The notes: generated from the letters alone by a model not told the origin. A stretch of DNA of 8,314 nucleotides from Akkermansia muciniphila (GCA_945872195.1 CAMBZO010000098.1:1-8314), one strand, 5' to 3'; shown: positions 1 to 6,189, counted from the first letter of the stretch. A program made the numbers and translations.

Positions 1-476
1 GGCGCGTCGTCGCCGCCAGAGTTGTTCGTGCCGATCATCAACACGACCACCTTGGGCTTGATGCCGTCGAGTTCGCCGTTGGTGATGCGCCAGAGGACGT
101 GCTGCGTGCGGTCGCCGCCGATGCCGAAGTTCGCGGTCTTGTAGCCACCGAAGCTCTTGTCCCAAATCTCCTTCGAGCCGCGCCAGCCGGCGGTGATCGA
201 GTCACCGAGGAAGAGCACGTCCACGCCGCCGGCCTTGGCGATGGCGACGAAGCCTTCGTGGGTCTTGAGGAAGTTCGCATCGGGCTGGCCGTTGCTGAAC
301 TTCGGCGCAGCAACATCGGGCGGCTGGACGGGGTTTGGAATCGCGGGCTTGGCGTCTTTCTTAGCGTCAGTTTTGGCGTCCTTCTTCGCGTCGGTCTTCG
401 CCTGCGCGAAGAGCGGCAGAGGAGAGGCGAGCAGGGTGGCAAGGGCGAGCGTGTGAAGGAATGTGATGCGTTTCAT
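1..476 (-). CDS. Secreted SGNH/GDSL-family hydrolase, N-terminal part (truncated by window edge)
   Basis: I translated this frame directly; it stays open for 158 codons from ATG at 476 and has no stop before base 1, so the C-terminus is missing. Residues 1-25 form a signal peptide ending LPLFAQ. A Lys/Asp/Ala linker follows, made of two KTDAKKDA units (27-42). The SGNH fold then starts: block I LFLGDSIT with nucleophile Ser93, block II NFGIGGDRT with the oxyanion Gly near 120-121, and block III MIGTNN with Asn151. The block V Asp-x-x-His should lie beyond the edge. The spacing and the GIGGDRTQHVLWR stretch resemble the platelet-activating-factor acetylhydrolase IB-like branch, common in Planctomycetota and Verrucomicrobiota. 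It probably acts as an esterase or carbohydrate deacetylase outside the cytoplasm; the substrate cannot be told. No Shine-Dalgarno precedes the ATG. The fold is nearly certain, the substrate is open. Confidence 0.93.
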   Translation of the reverse strand, partial: MKRITFLHTLALATLLASPLPLFAQAKTDAKKDAKTDAKKDAKPAIPNPVQPPDVAAPKFSNGQPDANFLKTHEGFVAIAKAGGVDVLFLGDSITAGWRGSKEIWDKSFGGYKTANFGIGGDRTQHVLWRITNGELDGIKPKVVVLMIGTNNSGGDDA

Positions 477-580
477 TGGTTGGTTCAGTGTTTTGGACAA
501 CGAGGCGTTTCGACGGCAGACGAGCAAGGATGTTCAAACACCGAGTGAAGGAGACACTCTTGTCCCCGACCCAGTGCGGC

Positions 581-967
581 TCACGCTGGCTCCTCCGGCA
601 GCACGATCCGCAGCTCGCCTTTCACTTCCACGACGCGAAGGGGCTTCAGGCTGAGTCCGCCGCAGGGGCCGTGAATGCACCGTCCGTTGAGCGGTTCGTA
701 AATCGCGCCGTGCGTCCGGCAGATGAAGAACTCGCCGTCGGTGGTGAAGAAGTCGTTGTCGTCGTCCAGCGGCATCGGGATGTGCCGGCACGCATTCTCG
801 TAGGCGACGAGATGCCCGCGCACGTTCGCCGCGAAGCCCGCGCGCTGGATGCCTTCATGGGTATAAGCGAACTTGAGCGTGCGGCCAGGAGGCAGGTCAG
901 CGGCGAGGCAGAGTGGCTGGGTGCGTGTCACGGGGCAGCCATCAGTATCCAGTGAGCGATGGTCCAA
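581..967 (-). CDS. Small Rieske-type [2Fe-2S] ferredoxin
   Basis: This encodes a 128-residue soluble protein that is essentially a single Rieske domain. The cluster ligands are visible as CRH (Cys60, His62) and CRTH (Cys83, His86). They are followed by the typical C-terminal signature GRCIHGPCGG (Cys97, Cys102) and a closing beta strand LRVVEVKGELRIVL. There is no signal peptide or membrane anchor, so it is likely cytoplasmic and moves electrons for an oxygenase or another redox enzyme that is not visible here. The start is uncertain. TTG at 967 directly follows an in-frame TAA and has AAAGG seven bases upstream; GTG at 931 (residue 13) would also keep the whole domain. The neighbours (SGNH hydrolase, tRNA-Ala) do not suggest a partner. 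It could equally be the small subunit of a nitrite-reductase-like system, but no large subunit is present. Confidence 0.88.
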   Translation of the reverse strand: MDHRSLDTDGCPVTRTQPLCLAADLPPGRTLKFAYTHEGIQRAGFAANVRGHLVAYENACRHIPMPLDDDNDFFTTDGEFFICRTHGAIYEPLNGRCIHGPCGGLSLKPLRVVEVKGELRIVLPEEPA

Positions 968-1012
968 TTAACAGCCTTTCATATAAGCCTGTGGCTGTTT
1001 TGTGGCTGTTAA
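968..1012 (-). promoter_or_regulatory. Leader hairpin overlapping the Rieske ribosome-binding site
   Basis: On the minus strand TTAACAGCC (1012-1004) can pair perfectly with GGCTGTTAA (976-968), with 27 nt between. The 3' arm includes the GG of the only Shine-Dalgarno-like stretch (AAAGG) and abuts the TTG start at 967. A second left arm, AACAGCC, occurs within a tandem 11-bp duplication (990-1011), so a competing 7-bp hairpin is possible. The pairing is seen; a role in translational control is inference. There is no U-run after the stem, which argues against a terminator. Confidence 0.45.
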
Positions 1013-1115
1013 AACTGACTTTTGGTGATCTCTGGCGGTCTGGGACAGTTTTGACCCCGCGGGGAGAGGAAGTGGGTTTTGCCCTTGTTTAACGGGCTTC
1101 CCCTGTCCGAACTGA
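1013..1115. other. Non-coding, palindrome-rich spacer immediately 3' of tRNA-Ala
   Basis: There is no credible gene here. The stretch contains an inverted pair AAAACTG (1011-1017) / CAGTTTT (1046-1052), the palindrome CCCCGCGGGG (1055-1064) and GCCC/GGGC arms (1081-1097) with a 9-nt loop. The last could be a weak processing or termination hairpin for the tRNA transcript, but no U-run follows it. The position just past a tRNA 3' end is a typical integration site, yet no integrase or duplicated tRNA end is visible in the window. Confidence 0.4.
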
Positions 1116-1191
1116 TGGTGGAGCCGAAGGGATTCGAACCCCTGACCCCCACAATGCCATTGTGGTGCTCTACCAACTGAGCTACGACCCC
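1116..1191 (-). tRNA. tRNA-Ala (anticodon GGC), CCA encoded
   Basis: The minus strand folds into a full 76-nt cloverleaf. The acceptor pairs GGGGTCG with CGGCTCC and includes the G3-U70 wobble pair that is the classic alanine identity element. The D arm is GCTC-AGTTGGTA-GAGC. The anticodon stem CCACA/TGTGG closes the loop ATGGCAT, giving anticodon GGC after U33, which reads GCC. The variable loop is GGGTC, and the T arm AGGGG-TTCGAAT-CCCTT is canonical. A73 and CCA are encoded in the DNA. GCC is a frequent codon in the neighbouring genes, consistent with this isoacceptor being important here. Confidence 0.98.
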
Positions 1192-1213
1192 AACCAGTCA
1201 GTGCGGCGCGCAC

Positions 1214-1241
1214 GGTATGGAATGGGTTACGGCTTTGTCAA
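1214..1241 (-). promoter_or_regulatory. Sigma70-type promoter for tRNA-Ala
   Basis: On the minus strand a perfect -35 TTGACA (1241-1236) follows an A/T-rich stretch and is 16 bp from a weaker -10 CATACC (1219-1214). Transcription would start near 1207, leaving about 15 nt before the mature tRNA 5' end at 1191. It lies entirely between the sulfatase stop and the tRNA. The -35 is convincing; the -10 matches the consensus at only three positions. Confidence 0.6.
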
Positions 1242-1290
1242 AAGTTTTTCTGGGCAGATGCACTTGCACTGATGCCAAGCGAGTTTGGAT

Positions 1291-2772
1291 TCAAAACACC
1301 GGCACCGGTGCGTCTGCCTTCACCGGCTCATCTTCCCACACGACAGCCTTGGTCTGCGGGTCGTAGGTGAGGATGCGGGACTTGCTGCCGGGCGCGGGCG
1401 GCACGTCTTTCTTCGGGAGCCACAGGGCGAGTTCGGCCTTCGTCCTCGCGTGCTGGGCCACGGCGGCGAGGTTCGTCCACTCATTCGGGTCGCGGACCAT
1501 GTCGTAGAGTTCCTCGGAGCCGTCCGCGTAACGGATGTAACGCCACTGCTCGGTGCGGATGCCGTGGTTGCCTTGGTTGTGGGTTGTGATGGCGGGCCAC
1601 GGACGCGGTGCGGCGGAGTCCTTGAGTTGAGGCACGAGGCTGTGGCCTTCGAGATCGGGGCGCGTGGGCAGACCGGCGAGTTCCAGCAAGGTGGGGAAAA
1701 TATCCAACAGCTCGGCGGGGCGTCCGCACTTCGCAGCCTTGGCTATTCCTGGCCCGGTGAAGATGAGCGGGACACGCGTGCTGCGATCCCAAAGCGTGTT
1801 TTTACCTGTGATGCCCTTCTCGCCAAGGTGCCAGCCGTGATCGCTCCAAAGGACGATGACGGTGTCGTCGGCGCGGCCGGAAGCGTCGAGGGCGTCGAGC
1901 ACGCGGCCCACTTGCGCGTCCATGTAGCTGATGCTCGCGAGGTAGGCGCGGACGAGGGGCCGCCACTCGTTCAATTTCTCCAGCGTGACGAGGCGCGGCT
2001 CGGGGAGCTTCCAGTGCAGATACCAGGAGAAGCGCGGCGTGTCGTCGCGGTCCCCGGGCCGCACGGGTGGCATCTGGAGCGTGGCGTCGGGGTAAAGCTC
2101 GAACCATTTCGGCGGCGCGAAACAGGGGACGTGTGGTAGCCGGAACCCGGCGCTGATGAAGAACGGCTTGTCCTTCGGCGCGCGTTGCAAGGTCTCGATG
2201 GCGGCGGTCGCGATCTTGTAATCGCCGCCGTCCTCGTCGCGCTCGGGGAACGGGCCCCAATCCATCGCGGGGTGCTGGGGCGGCGAAAGTTTGTTGATGC
2301 GTTGCGCGGGCTTGCCGATGCCGGGCGCGGGGCCCCATTCGTTGAACTCAGCAGCGCGATCCTTCGGCTTGATGGAGCCGTCGTGGTAAATCTTTCCACA
2401 GGTAGAGGTGAAGTAGCCGGCGCTCGTGAAAGTCTGCGGCAGCGTCACGTGGTTCCGCGTGGCGTCCACATCGCGGATGCCGGGCAAGAGGCCGTAAATG
2501 CCGGTGGAGGACGGGCGCAATCCGGTGAGCAGGCTGGAGCGCGAAGGGTTGCAGAGCGGGGCCTGGCAATGCGCGTTGGTGAAGAGCGTGCCGCGCTTGG
2601 CGAGCCGGTCAATGTGCGGCGTCTTCACCTGCGGATGCCCGCCGAGGCAGCCGATCCAGTCGTTCTGATCATCAATGGCGAGGAAGAGGACATTGGGCTT
2701 CGGCGCGGCGTGGACTTGGCCGCAAAGCAGGCAAAGGAAAACAAAGAGGGCAGCGATGATTCGGTGGCGCAT
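1291..2772 (-). CDS. Secreted type I sulfatase, iduronate-2-sulfatase-like
   Basis: This 493-residue protein hydrolyses sulfate esters, probably on sulfated glycans, in the periplasm or outside the cell. A signal peptide (about 1-23, ending QVHAA) is followed by strand PNVLFLAIDD with metal ligands Asp34 and Asp35. The catalytic CNPSR (74-78) has Cys74 in the position oxidised to formylglycine, followed by SSLLTG. Further active-site elements are Lys/His residues near TCGKIYH (124-130), WSDHGWHLGE with metal ligands Asp311 and His312, and Lys324 in GKNTLWDRSTRVPL. The C-terminal subdomain has the usual ELYDMVRDPNEWTNLA. Length and the AHCQAPLCNPSR context match the iduronate-2-sulfatase-like sulfatases abundant in Planctomycetota and Verrucomicrobiota; true substrate specificity cannot be read. 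A formylglycine-generating enzyme is required but none is in the window. No Shine-Dalgarno precedes the ATG. It is divergent from eno and is probably transcribed alone. Confidence 0.95.
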   Translation of the reverse strand: MRHRIIAALFVFLCLLCGQVHAAPKPNVLFLAIDDQNDWIGCLGGHPQVKTPHIDRLAKRGTLFTNAHCQAPLCNPSRSSLLTGLRPSSTGIYGLLPGIRDVDATRNHVTLPQTFTSAGYFTSTCGKIYHDGSIKPKDRAAEFNEWGPAPGIGKPAQRINKLSPPQHPAMDWGPFPERDEDGGDYKIATAAIETLQRAPKDKPFFISAGFRLPHVPCFAPPKWFELYPDATLQMPPVRPGDRDDTPRFSWYLHWKLPEPRLVTLEKLNEWRPLVRAYLASISYMDAQVGRVLDALDASGRADDTVIVLWSDHGWHLGEKGITGKNTLWDRSTRVPLIFTGPGIAKAAKCGRPAELLDIFPTLLELAGLPTRPDLEGHSLVPQLKDSAAPRPWPAITTHNQGNHGIRTEQWRYIRYADGSEELYDMVRDPNEWTNLAAVAQHARTKAELALWLPKKDVPPAPGSKSRILTYDPQTKAVVWEDEPVKADAPVPVF

Positions 2773-2842
2773 AGGTGCAGGTTCAGACGGAGTGTCGCGG
2801 GAACGGAGTTACGGGAAAGACAAAACATCGATGGCCGCGCCC

Positions 2843-2870
2843 TTGACGGCTTTTCGCGCCCCCCTAGACT
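2843..2870 (+). promoter_or_regulatory. Candidate promoter for eno
   Basis: TTGACG (2843-2848) is 16 bp from TAGACT (2865-2870), which matches the sigma70 consensus at 5/6 and 4/6 positions. It predicts a start near 2877 and a 5' leader of about 65 nt with no Shine-Dalgarno before the enolase ATG. It lies in the 169-bp divergent spacer between sulfatase and eno. No comparably good promoter was seen for the sulfatase on the other strand. Confidence 0.5.
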
Positions 2871-2941
2871 GCCGCCTCTTTCTGGGCAACCGGAAAGCCC
2901 GTTCCTAACTGACATCGAACAACGCATCACTGATACACACC

Positions 2942-4234
2942 ATGACTCAAATCGCTGACATCCAAGCCCGCGAAATCCTCGACTCCCGCGGCAACCCCAC
3001 CGTCGAGGTGGACATCATCCTCACCTCCGGCGTCGTGGGTCGCGCCGCCGTCCCTTCCGGTGCCTCCACCGGCGAGCATGAGGCACTCGAGTTGCGCGAT
3101 GGCGACAAAAAGCGTTACTGCGGCAAGGGCGTCAGCAAGGCCGTGCGCAACGTCACCGAGACAATCGCCCCCGTTCTCCTCGGCCTCGACTCCGTGGACC
3201 AACTTTCCGTGGACAGCGCCATGCTCGAACTTGACGGCACCGGCTTCAAGAAGTCCAAGCTCGGCGCCAACGCCATCCTCGCCGTCTCGCTCGCCAACGC
3301 CAAGGCCGCCGCCGCCACACTCGGCCAGCCGCTCTTCAAATACATCGGCGGCCCCAACGCCAAGGTGCTCCCCGTCCCCATGGCCAACGTCATCAACGGC
3401 GGCGCCCACTCGGACGCGCCCATTGACTTCCAAGAGTTCATGGTCATGCCCCACGGCTTCGCCACCTTCAGCGAAGGATTGCAGGCCATCACCGAAATTT
3501 TCCACGCGCTCAAAGGCGTGCTGAAGAAGAAGGGCCTCACGACCACCGTCGGCGACGAAGGTGGCTTCGCCCCGAAGTTGGACAGCGCCGACGCCGCGCT
3601 GGACGCCATCCTCGCCGCCGTGAAGGACGCCGGCTACAAGGCGGGCAAGAACATCTTCCTCGCCCTTGATGTCGCCGCCAGCGAGTTCTACACGGGCAAC
3701 GAGACGTATGTGTTCAAGAAGAGCAGCGGCCAGAAGCTCACCGGCGACGAGATGGTCGAGTTCTACGCCCGCCTCTGCGCCAAATACCCCATCGTGAGCA
3801 TCGAGGACGGCTGTGCGGAGAGCGACTGGGTGACGTGGAAGAAACTCACCGACAAGCTCGGCGACAAGGTGCAGCTCGTGGGCGACGATCTCTTCGTCAC
3901 CAACGTCGAGTTCCTACGCAAGGGCATCGAGACCCAGACAGCGAACGCCATCCTCGTGAAGGTGAACCAAATCGGCTCCCTCACCGAGACGCTGGACACC
4001 GTGGAACTCGCCCACAAGAACGCCTACCGCTCCATCCTCTCGCACCGCTCCGGCGAGACCGAGGACGCGACCATCGCCGACCTCGCCGTGGCGACCAACT
4101 GCGGCCAGATCAAGACCGGCAGCCTCAGCCGCACCGACCGCACCGCGAAATACAACCAACTCCTGCGCATCGAGCAACTCCTCGGCAAGCACGCCGTGTA
4201 TGCCGGCCGCAGCGTGCTGCCCAAGGGCCGTTAG
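2942..4234 (+). CDS. eno: Enolase (phosphopyruvate hydratase)
   Basis: Enolase interconverts 2-phosphoglycerate and phosphoenolpyruvate in glycolysis and gluconeogenesis, in the cytoplasm, usually as a Mg2+-dependent dimer or octamer. All 430 residues align with the usual bacterial length. Visible signatures are REILDSRGNPTVEVD (10-24), the mobile loop PSGASTGEHEALELRD (38-53), INGGAHSDAPIDFQEFM with His156 and Glu165, and VGDEGGFAP with general acid/base partner Glu206. The metal ligands are Asp243 (ALDVAASEF), Glu288 (SIEDG) and Asp315 (VGDDLFVT). Catalytic Lys340 (ILVKVNQIG), SHRSGETED (367-375) and Lys391 in KTGSLSRTDR are also present. No key residue is missing. ATG at 2942 gives the canonical N-terminus although no Shine-Dalgarno is seen. 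A strong terminator directly downstream indicates a monocistronic unit. Confidence 0.99.
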   Translation: MTQIADIQAREILDSRGNPTVEVDIILTSGVVGRAAVPSGASTGEHEALELRDGDKKRYCGKGVSKAVRNVTETIAPVLLGLDSVDQLSVDSAMLELDGTGFKKSKLGANAILAVSLANAKAAAATLGQPLFKYIGGPNAKVLPVPMANVINGGAHSDAPIDFQEFMVMPHGFATFSEGLQAITEIFHALKGVLKKKGLTTTVGDEGGFAPKLDSADAALDAILAAVKDAGYKAGKNIFLALDVAASEFYTGNETYVFKKSSGQKLTGDEMVEFYARLCAKYPIVSIEDGCAESDWVTWKKLTDKLGDKVQLVGDDLFVTNVEFLRKGIETQTANAILVKVNQIGSLTETLDTVELAHKNAYRSILSHRSGETEDATIADLAVATNCGQIKTGSLSRTDRTAKYNQLLRIEQLLGKHAVYAGRSVLPKGR

Positions 4235-4258
4235 TCTCCCCCAAAAGCACTGAACCAC

Positions 4259-4294
4259 ACGGGGCGGTCGCAAGACCGCCCCGTTGCCTTTTCC
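4259..4294 (+). terminator. Rho-independent-like terminator of eno
   Basis: An 11-bp perfect stem (4259-4269 with 4274-4284) is closed by a GCAA tetraloop (4270-4273) of the stable GNRA class. It is followed by TTGCCTTTTCC. The stem starts 25 bases after the enolase stop. The T-tract is interrupted by GCC, but the GC-rich stem makes termination likely. It separates eno from the next gene. Confidence 0.85.
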
Positions 4295-4392
4295 GACAGG
4301 CGCTGAACCGCGCCGGAAGATGGATCGGGTGAAAGGTTGATTCGCACGCTCTGTCACTGGAATCGCCCCCGGTGCCGGGGCGAAAAATGATG
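4295..4392. other. Spacer between the eno terminator and the next promoter
   Basis: No coding potential is supported here. One further small hairpin, CGCCCC (4364-4369) with GGGGCG (4377-4382) and a 7-nt loop, is followed by an A-run rather than a T-run. It is therefore not a plus-strand terminator, although on the minus strand the order is T-run then stem, also not terminator-like. Nothing else is seen. Confidence 0.4.
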
Positions 4393-4421
4393 TTGCTGAC
4401 TATGGCCAACCTTGCTAGAAG
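4393..4421 (+). promoter_or_regulatory. Candidate extended -10 promoter for the Lys-rich secreted protein
   Basis: TTGCTG (4393-4398) is 17 bp from TAGAAG (4416-4421), and the -10 is preceded by TG plus one base (4413-4415), an extended -10 arrangement. Transcription would start near 4428, about 40 nt before the ATG at 4468. The match is partial, so this is a suggestion. Confidence 0.35.
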
Positions 4422-4467
4422 CCTACTGCACTCACATTCAACAACCAAAAACCTAGAAGAAATCCGT

Positions 4468-4884
4468 ATGAAATCACTATTGAAGTCATTGCTTGTCGCT
4501 GCGGTAGCCGCCGCGTTCGTCATTACCGCTCCCACCACCGTTTCCGCTCAGGACAAGGAAAAGGAAAAGGGTAAAGATAAGGCCCCCGAGAAGGCGGGCG
4601 AGAAGGCCAAGGGCGGCGGCGGCTTCAACGGCAAGGCTGTTGCCGTGGACAAGGTGGCCAAGACCGTGAAGCTCTCTGGCCCAACGGCTCGAGTGGTCCA
4701 AATCACCGCGACCACCAAGATCTCCAAGGACGGCAAGCCCGCCACGCTGGATGACTTGAAGGAAGGTGACGATGTCTACGGCGGAATCAAGCCCGGCACT
4801 GATGGCAAGCTGGAGGCCACGTCCCTCACCATCGGCAAGCCCCCGGCGAAGAAGAAGGACGAGAAGAAAGAGGATAAGAAGTAA
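4468..4884 (+). CDS. Small secreted Lys-rich protein with a DUF5666-like beta domain
   Basis: The 138-residue product has a clear signal peptide (1-28, cleavage expected near TVSAQD). A highly charged Lys/Glu/Asp linker follows (about 29-50, ending in GGGG), then one compact beta-rich domain (about 53-123). In it GKAVAVDKVAKTVKLSG, VVQITATTKISKDGK and LKEGDDVYGGIKPG follow the strand pattern of DUF5666 or OB-like periplasmic domains. The tail is again Lys/Asp/Glu-rich (KKKDEKKEDKK). ATG at 4468 is chosen because it begins the signal peptide and has AGAAGA upstream; the frame is open back to 4372, but that extension would bury the signal sequence. The molecular role is unknown; a periplasmic or cell-surface ligand-binding protein is plausible. 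It has its own promoter candidate and terminator, so it is probably a single-gene unit. Confidence 0.82.
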   Translation: MKSLLKSLLVAAVAAAFVITAPTTVSAQDKEKEKGKDKAPEKAGEKAKGGGGFNGKAVAVDKVAKTVKLSGPTARVVQITATTKISKDGKPATLDDLKEGDDVYGGIKPGTDGKLEATSLTIGKPPAKKKDEKKEDKK

Positions 4885-4906
4885 CTCCTCTCCGTTCGCA
4901 GCATTC

Positions 4907-4942
4907 AGGGCAGGCTGGTGACAGCCTGCCCTTTTGGTTTTC
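4907..4942 (+). terminator. Rho-independent terminator of the Lys-rich protein gene
   Basis: A perfect 11-bp stem (4907-4917 with 4922-4932) is closed by GTGA, another GNRA tetraloop, and runs directly into TTTT then GGTTTTC. It starts 22 bases after the stop codon. On the opposite strand no U-run follows the stem, so it would not efficiently terminate the convergent recA transcript. Confidence 0.87.
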
Positions 4943-5004
4943 TGGCCACAGGAGCAAGCACGCTCGTGCGGTTTTCCCGGGCGAAGGCTTGCTGTCGCCC
5001 CGAA

Positions 5005-6069
5005 TTATGCCGCCGGCACGGCCGCCGCGCGCTTGGCGAGGATGGCGTCCACAATCTTCTTCGCGAGGTCGGGCTTCTCGGTGAGCGCCTTCTTGGCGGC
5101 TTCCTTGCCTTGGCCGATCAGGTCGCCAGCGAATTGCAGCCACGCGCCTTTTTTCTCCACCACGCCGTGTGCGATGCCCACGTCGATGATGCTGCCTTCC
5201 TTGTCGATGCCGTGGTTGTAGATGATATCGAACTCCGCCTCGGCGAAGGGCGGCGCGACCTTGTTCTTCACGATCTTCACGCGGACATGGTTGCCGGTGG
5301 CGGCCCCGGCGGCGTCCTTGAGCGTCTCCTTGCGGCGGATGTCCATGCGCACGCTGGCGTAGAATTTTAGCGCCTTGCCGCCGGGCGTGGTCTCCGGGCT
5401 ACCGAACATGACGCCGACCTTCTCGCGGAGCTGGTTGGTGAAGATGCAGGTGGTCTTGGACTTGTTCAGAATGGCGGTGAGCTTGCGCAGCGCTTGGCTC
5501 ATCAACCGCGCCTGCATGCCCATCGTCGCCATGCCCATCTCGCCCTCGAGTTCCGCCTTCGGCACCAGCGCGGCGACGGAGTCCACGACGATGACATCGA
5601 GCGCGTTCGAGCGGGCGAGCGTCTCGCAGATGGTGAGCGCCTCTTCGCCGGAATCGGGCTGTGACACGAGCAGGTCGTCGAGGTTCACGCCGAGCTTCTT
5701 GGCGTAGCCGGGGTCGAACGCGTGCTCGGCGTCAATGAACGCGGCGAGGCCGCCGGCCTTCTGCGCGTTGGCGATCACGTGAAGCATCAGCGTGGTCTTG
5801 CCGGAGGACTCCGGGCCAAAAATCTCGATGACCCGCCCGCGCGGCACGCCGCCCACGCCGAGCGCGAGGTCAATCGCCAGCGCGCCGGTAGGAATCACCT
5901 CGATCGAGCGCAGCGCCGTGGCCACGCCGAGGCGCATGATGGCTCCCTCGCCGTAGCTCTTAGTGATGGAGGAGATGGCGTCGTCGAGGTCGCGCTGTTT
6001 GGCGGCGGCGGCGGCAACTTTCGGGTCGGACTTTGCTTCGGTGGATTTTGTTTCGGGCTTGGGAGGCAT
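5005..6069 (-). CDS. recA: Recombinase RecA
   Basis: RecA forms ATP-dependent filaments on single-stranded DNA, drives homologous strand exchange and triggers LexA self-cleavage. The 354 residues match the family length. After a Lys/Ala-rich N-terminal extension (1-24), the core shows Walker A GPESSGKT (85-92) and catalytic Glu115 in FIDAEHA. Walker B is LDVIVVDS with Asp163. The L1 region is EGEMGMATMGMQARLMSQAL (175-194), and the switch TNQLREK has Gln213. L2 contains SPETTPGGKALKFYASVR (224-241). The C-terminal domain carries GAWLQFAG. L1 reads GMATMG where most RecAs have GDSHVG or similar; the rest is canonical. ATG at 6069 is supported by the normal N-terminal domain (LDDAISSITKSYGEGAIMRLG), although no Shine-Dalgarno is visible. 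A good promoter lies about 45 bp upstream. No recX follows in the window. Confidence 0.99.
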   Translation of the reverse strand: MPPKPETKSTEAKSDPKVAAAAAKQRDLDDAISSITKSYGEGAIMRLGVATALRSIEVIPTGALAIDLALGVGGVPRGRVIEIFGPESSGKTTLMLHVIANAQKAGGLAAFIDAEHAFDPGYAKKLGVNLDDLLVSQPDSGEEALTICETLARSNALDVIVVDSVAALVPKAELEGEMGMATMGMQARLMSQALRKLTAILNKSKTTCIFTNQLREKVGVMFGSPETTPGGKALKFYASVRMDIRRKETLKDAAGAATGNHVRVKIVKNKVAPPFAEAEFDIIYNHGIDKEGSIIDVGIAHGVVEKKGAWLQFAGDLIGQGKEAAKKALTEKPDLAKKIVDAILAKRAAAVPAA

Positions 6070-6114
6070 AGGAAGATTCGGGCTGTGAGTTGAAAGGGCG
6101 GTCCAGTGGCGGGG

Positions 6115-6142
6115 ATTTTAGGCAAGGGTCGGGGTTCGTCAA
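6115..6142 (-). promoter_or_regulatory. Sigma70-type promoter of recA
   Basis: On the minus strand TTGACG (6142-6137) is 16 bp from TAAAAT (6120-6115); both hexamers match consensus at 5/6 positions. It predicts a start near 6108 and a leader of about 39 nt. I see no convincing dyad resembling a standard LexA box overlapping it, so SOS control is not visible from the sequence. Confidence 0.65.
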
Positions 6143-6171
6143 TGGCGGCGTTGGACAGCTCCTCCTGGTCA

Positions 6172-6189
6172 TAATCCTAATCGTAATCC
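6172..6189. repeat. Three tandem TAATCS hexamers in the recA-nfeD spacer
   Basis: TAATCC, TAATCG and TAATCC follow each other without gaps. They lie upstream of the recA promoter and about 150 bp before the divergent membrane protease gene. This could be a short simple-sequence repeat or clustered protein-binding half-sites. The rest of the 6190-6336 stretch holds no supported promoter or RNA gene. Confidence 0.5.

Noticed and set aside
541..580. GACA/TGTC hairpin between the SGNH and Rieske genes as a terminator
   Set aside because: The stem has only about four base pairs with no following U-run, so it is too weak to call.
968..1213. 81-codon minus-strand frame containing SSVGRAPQWH
   Set aside because: This is the familiar false peptide produced by translating a tRNA; the cloverleaf explains the sequence.
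1285..2139. 284-codon plus-strand frame opposite the sulfatase
   Set aside because: It is antisense to a well-supported sulfatase, with low-complexity Gly/Val/Arg/Glu composition and no recognisable motif.
4372..4467. N-terminal extension of the Lys-rich protein from a GTG at 4372
   Set aside because: It would place about 32 residues before the signal peptide and would be translated from the candidate promoter region.
6070..6170. LexA (SOS) box upstream of recA
   Set aside because: I found no dyad matching commonly known LexA motifs around the promoter. A lineage-specific motif cannot be excluded.
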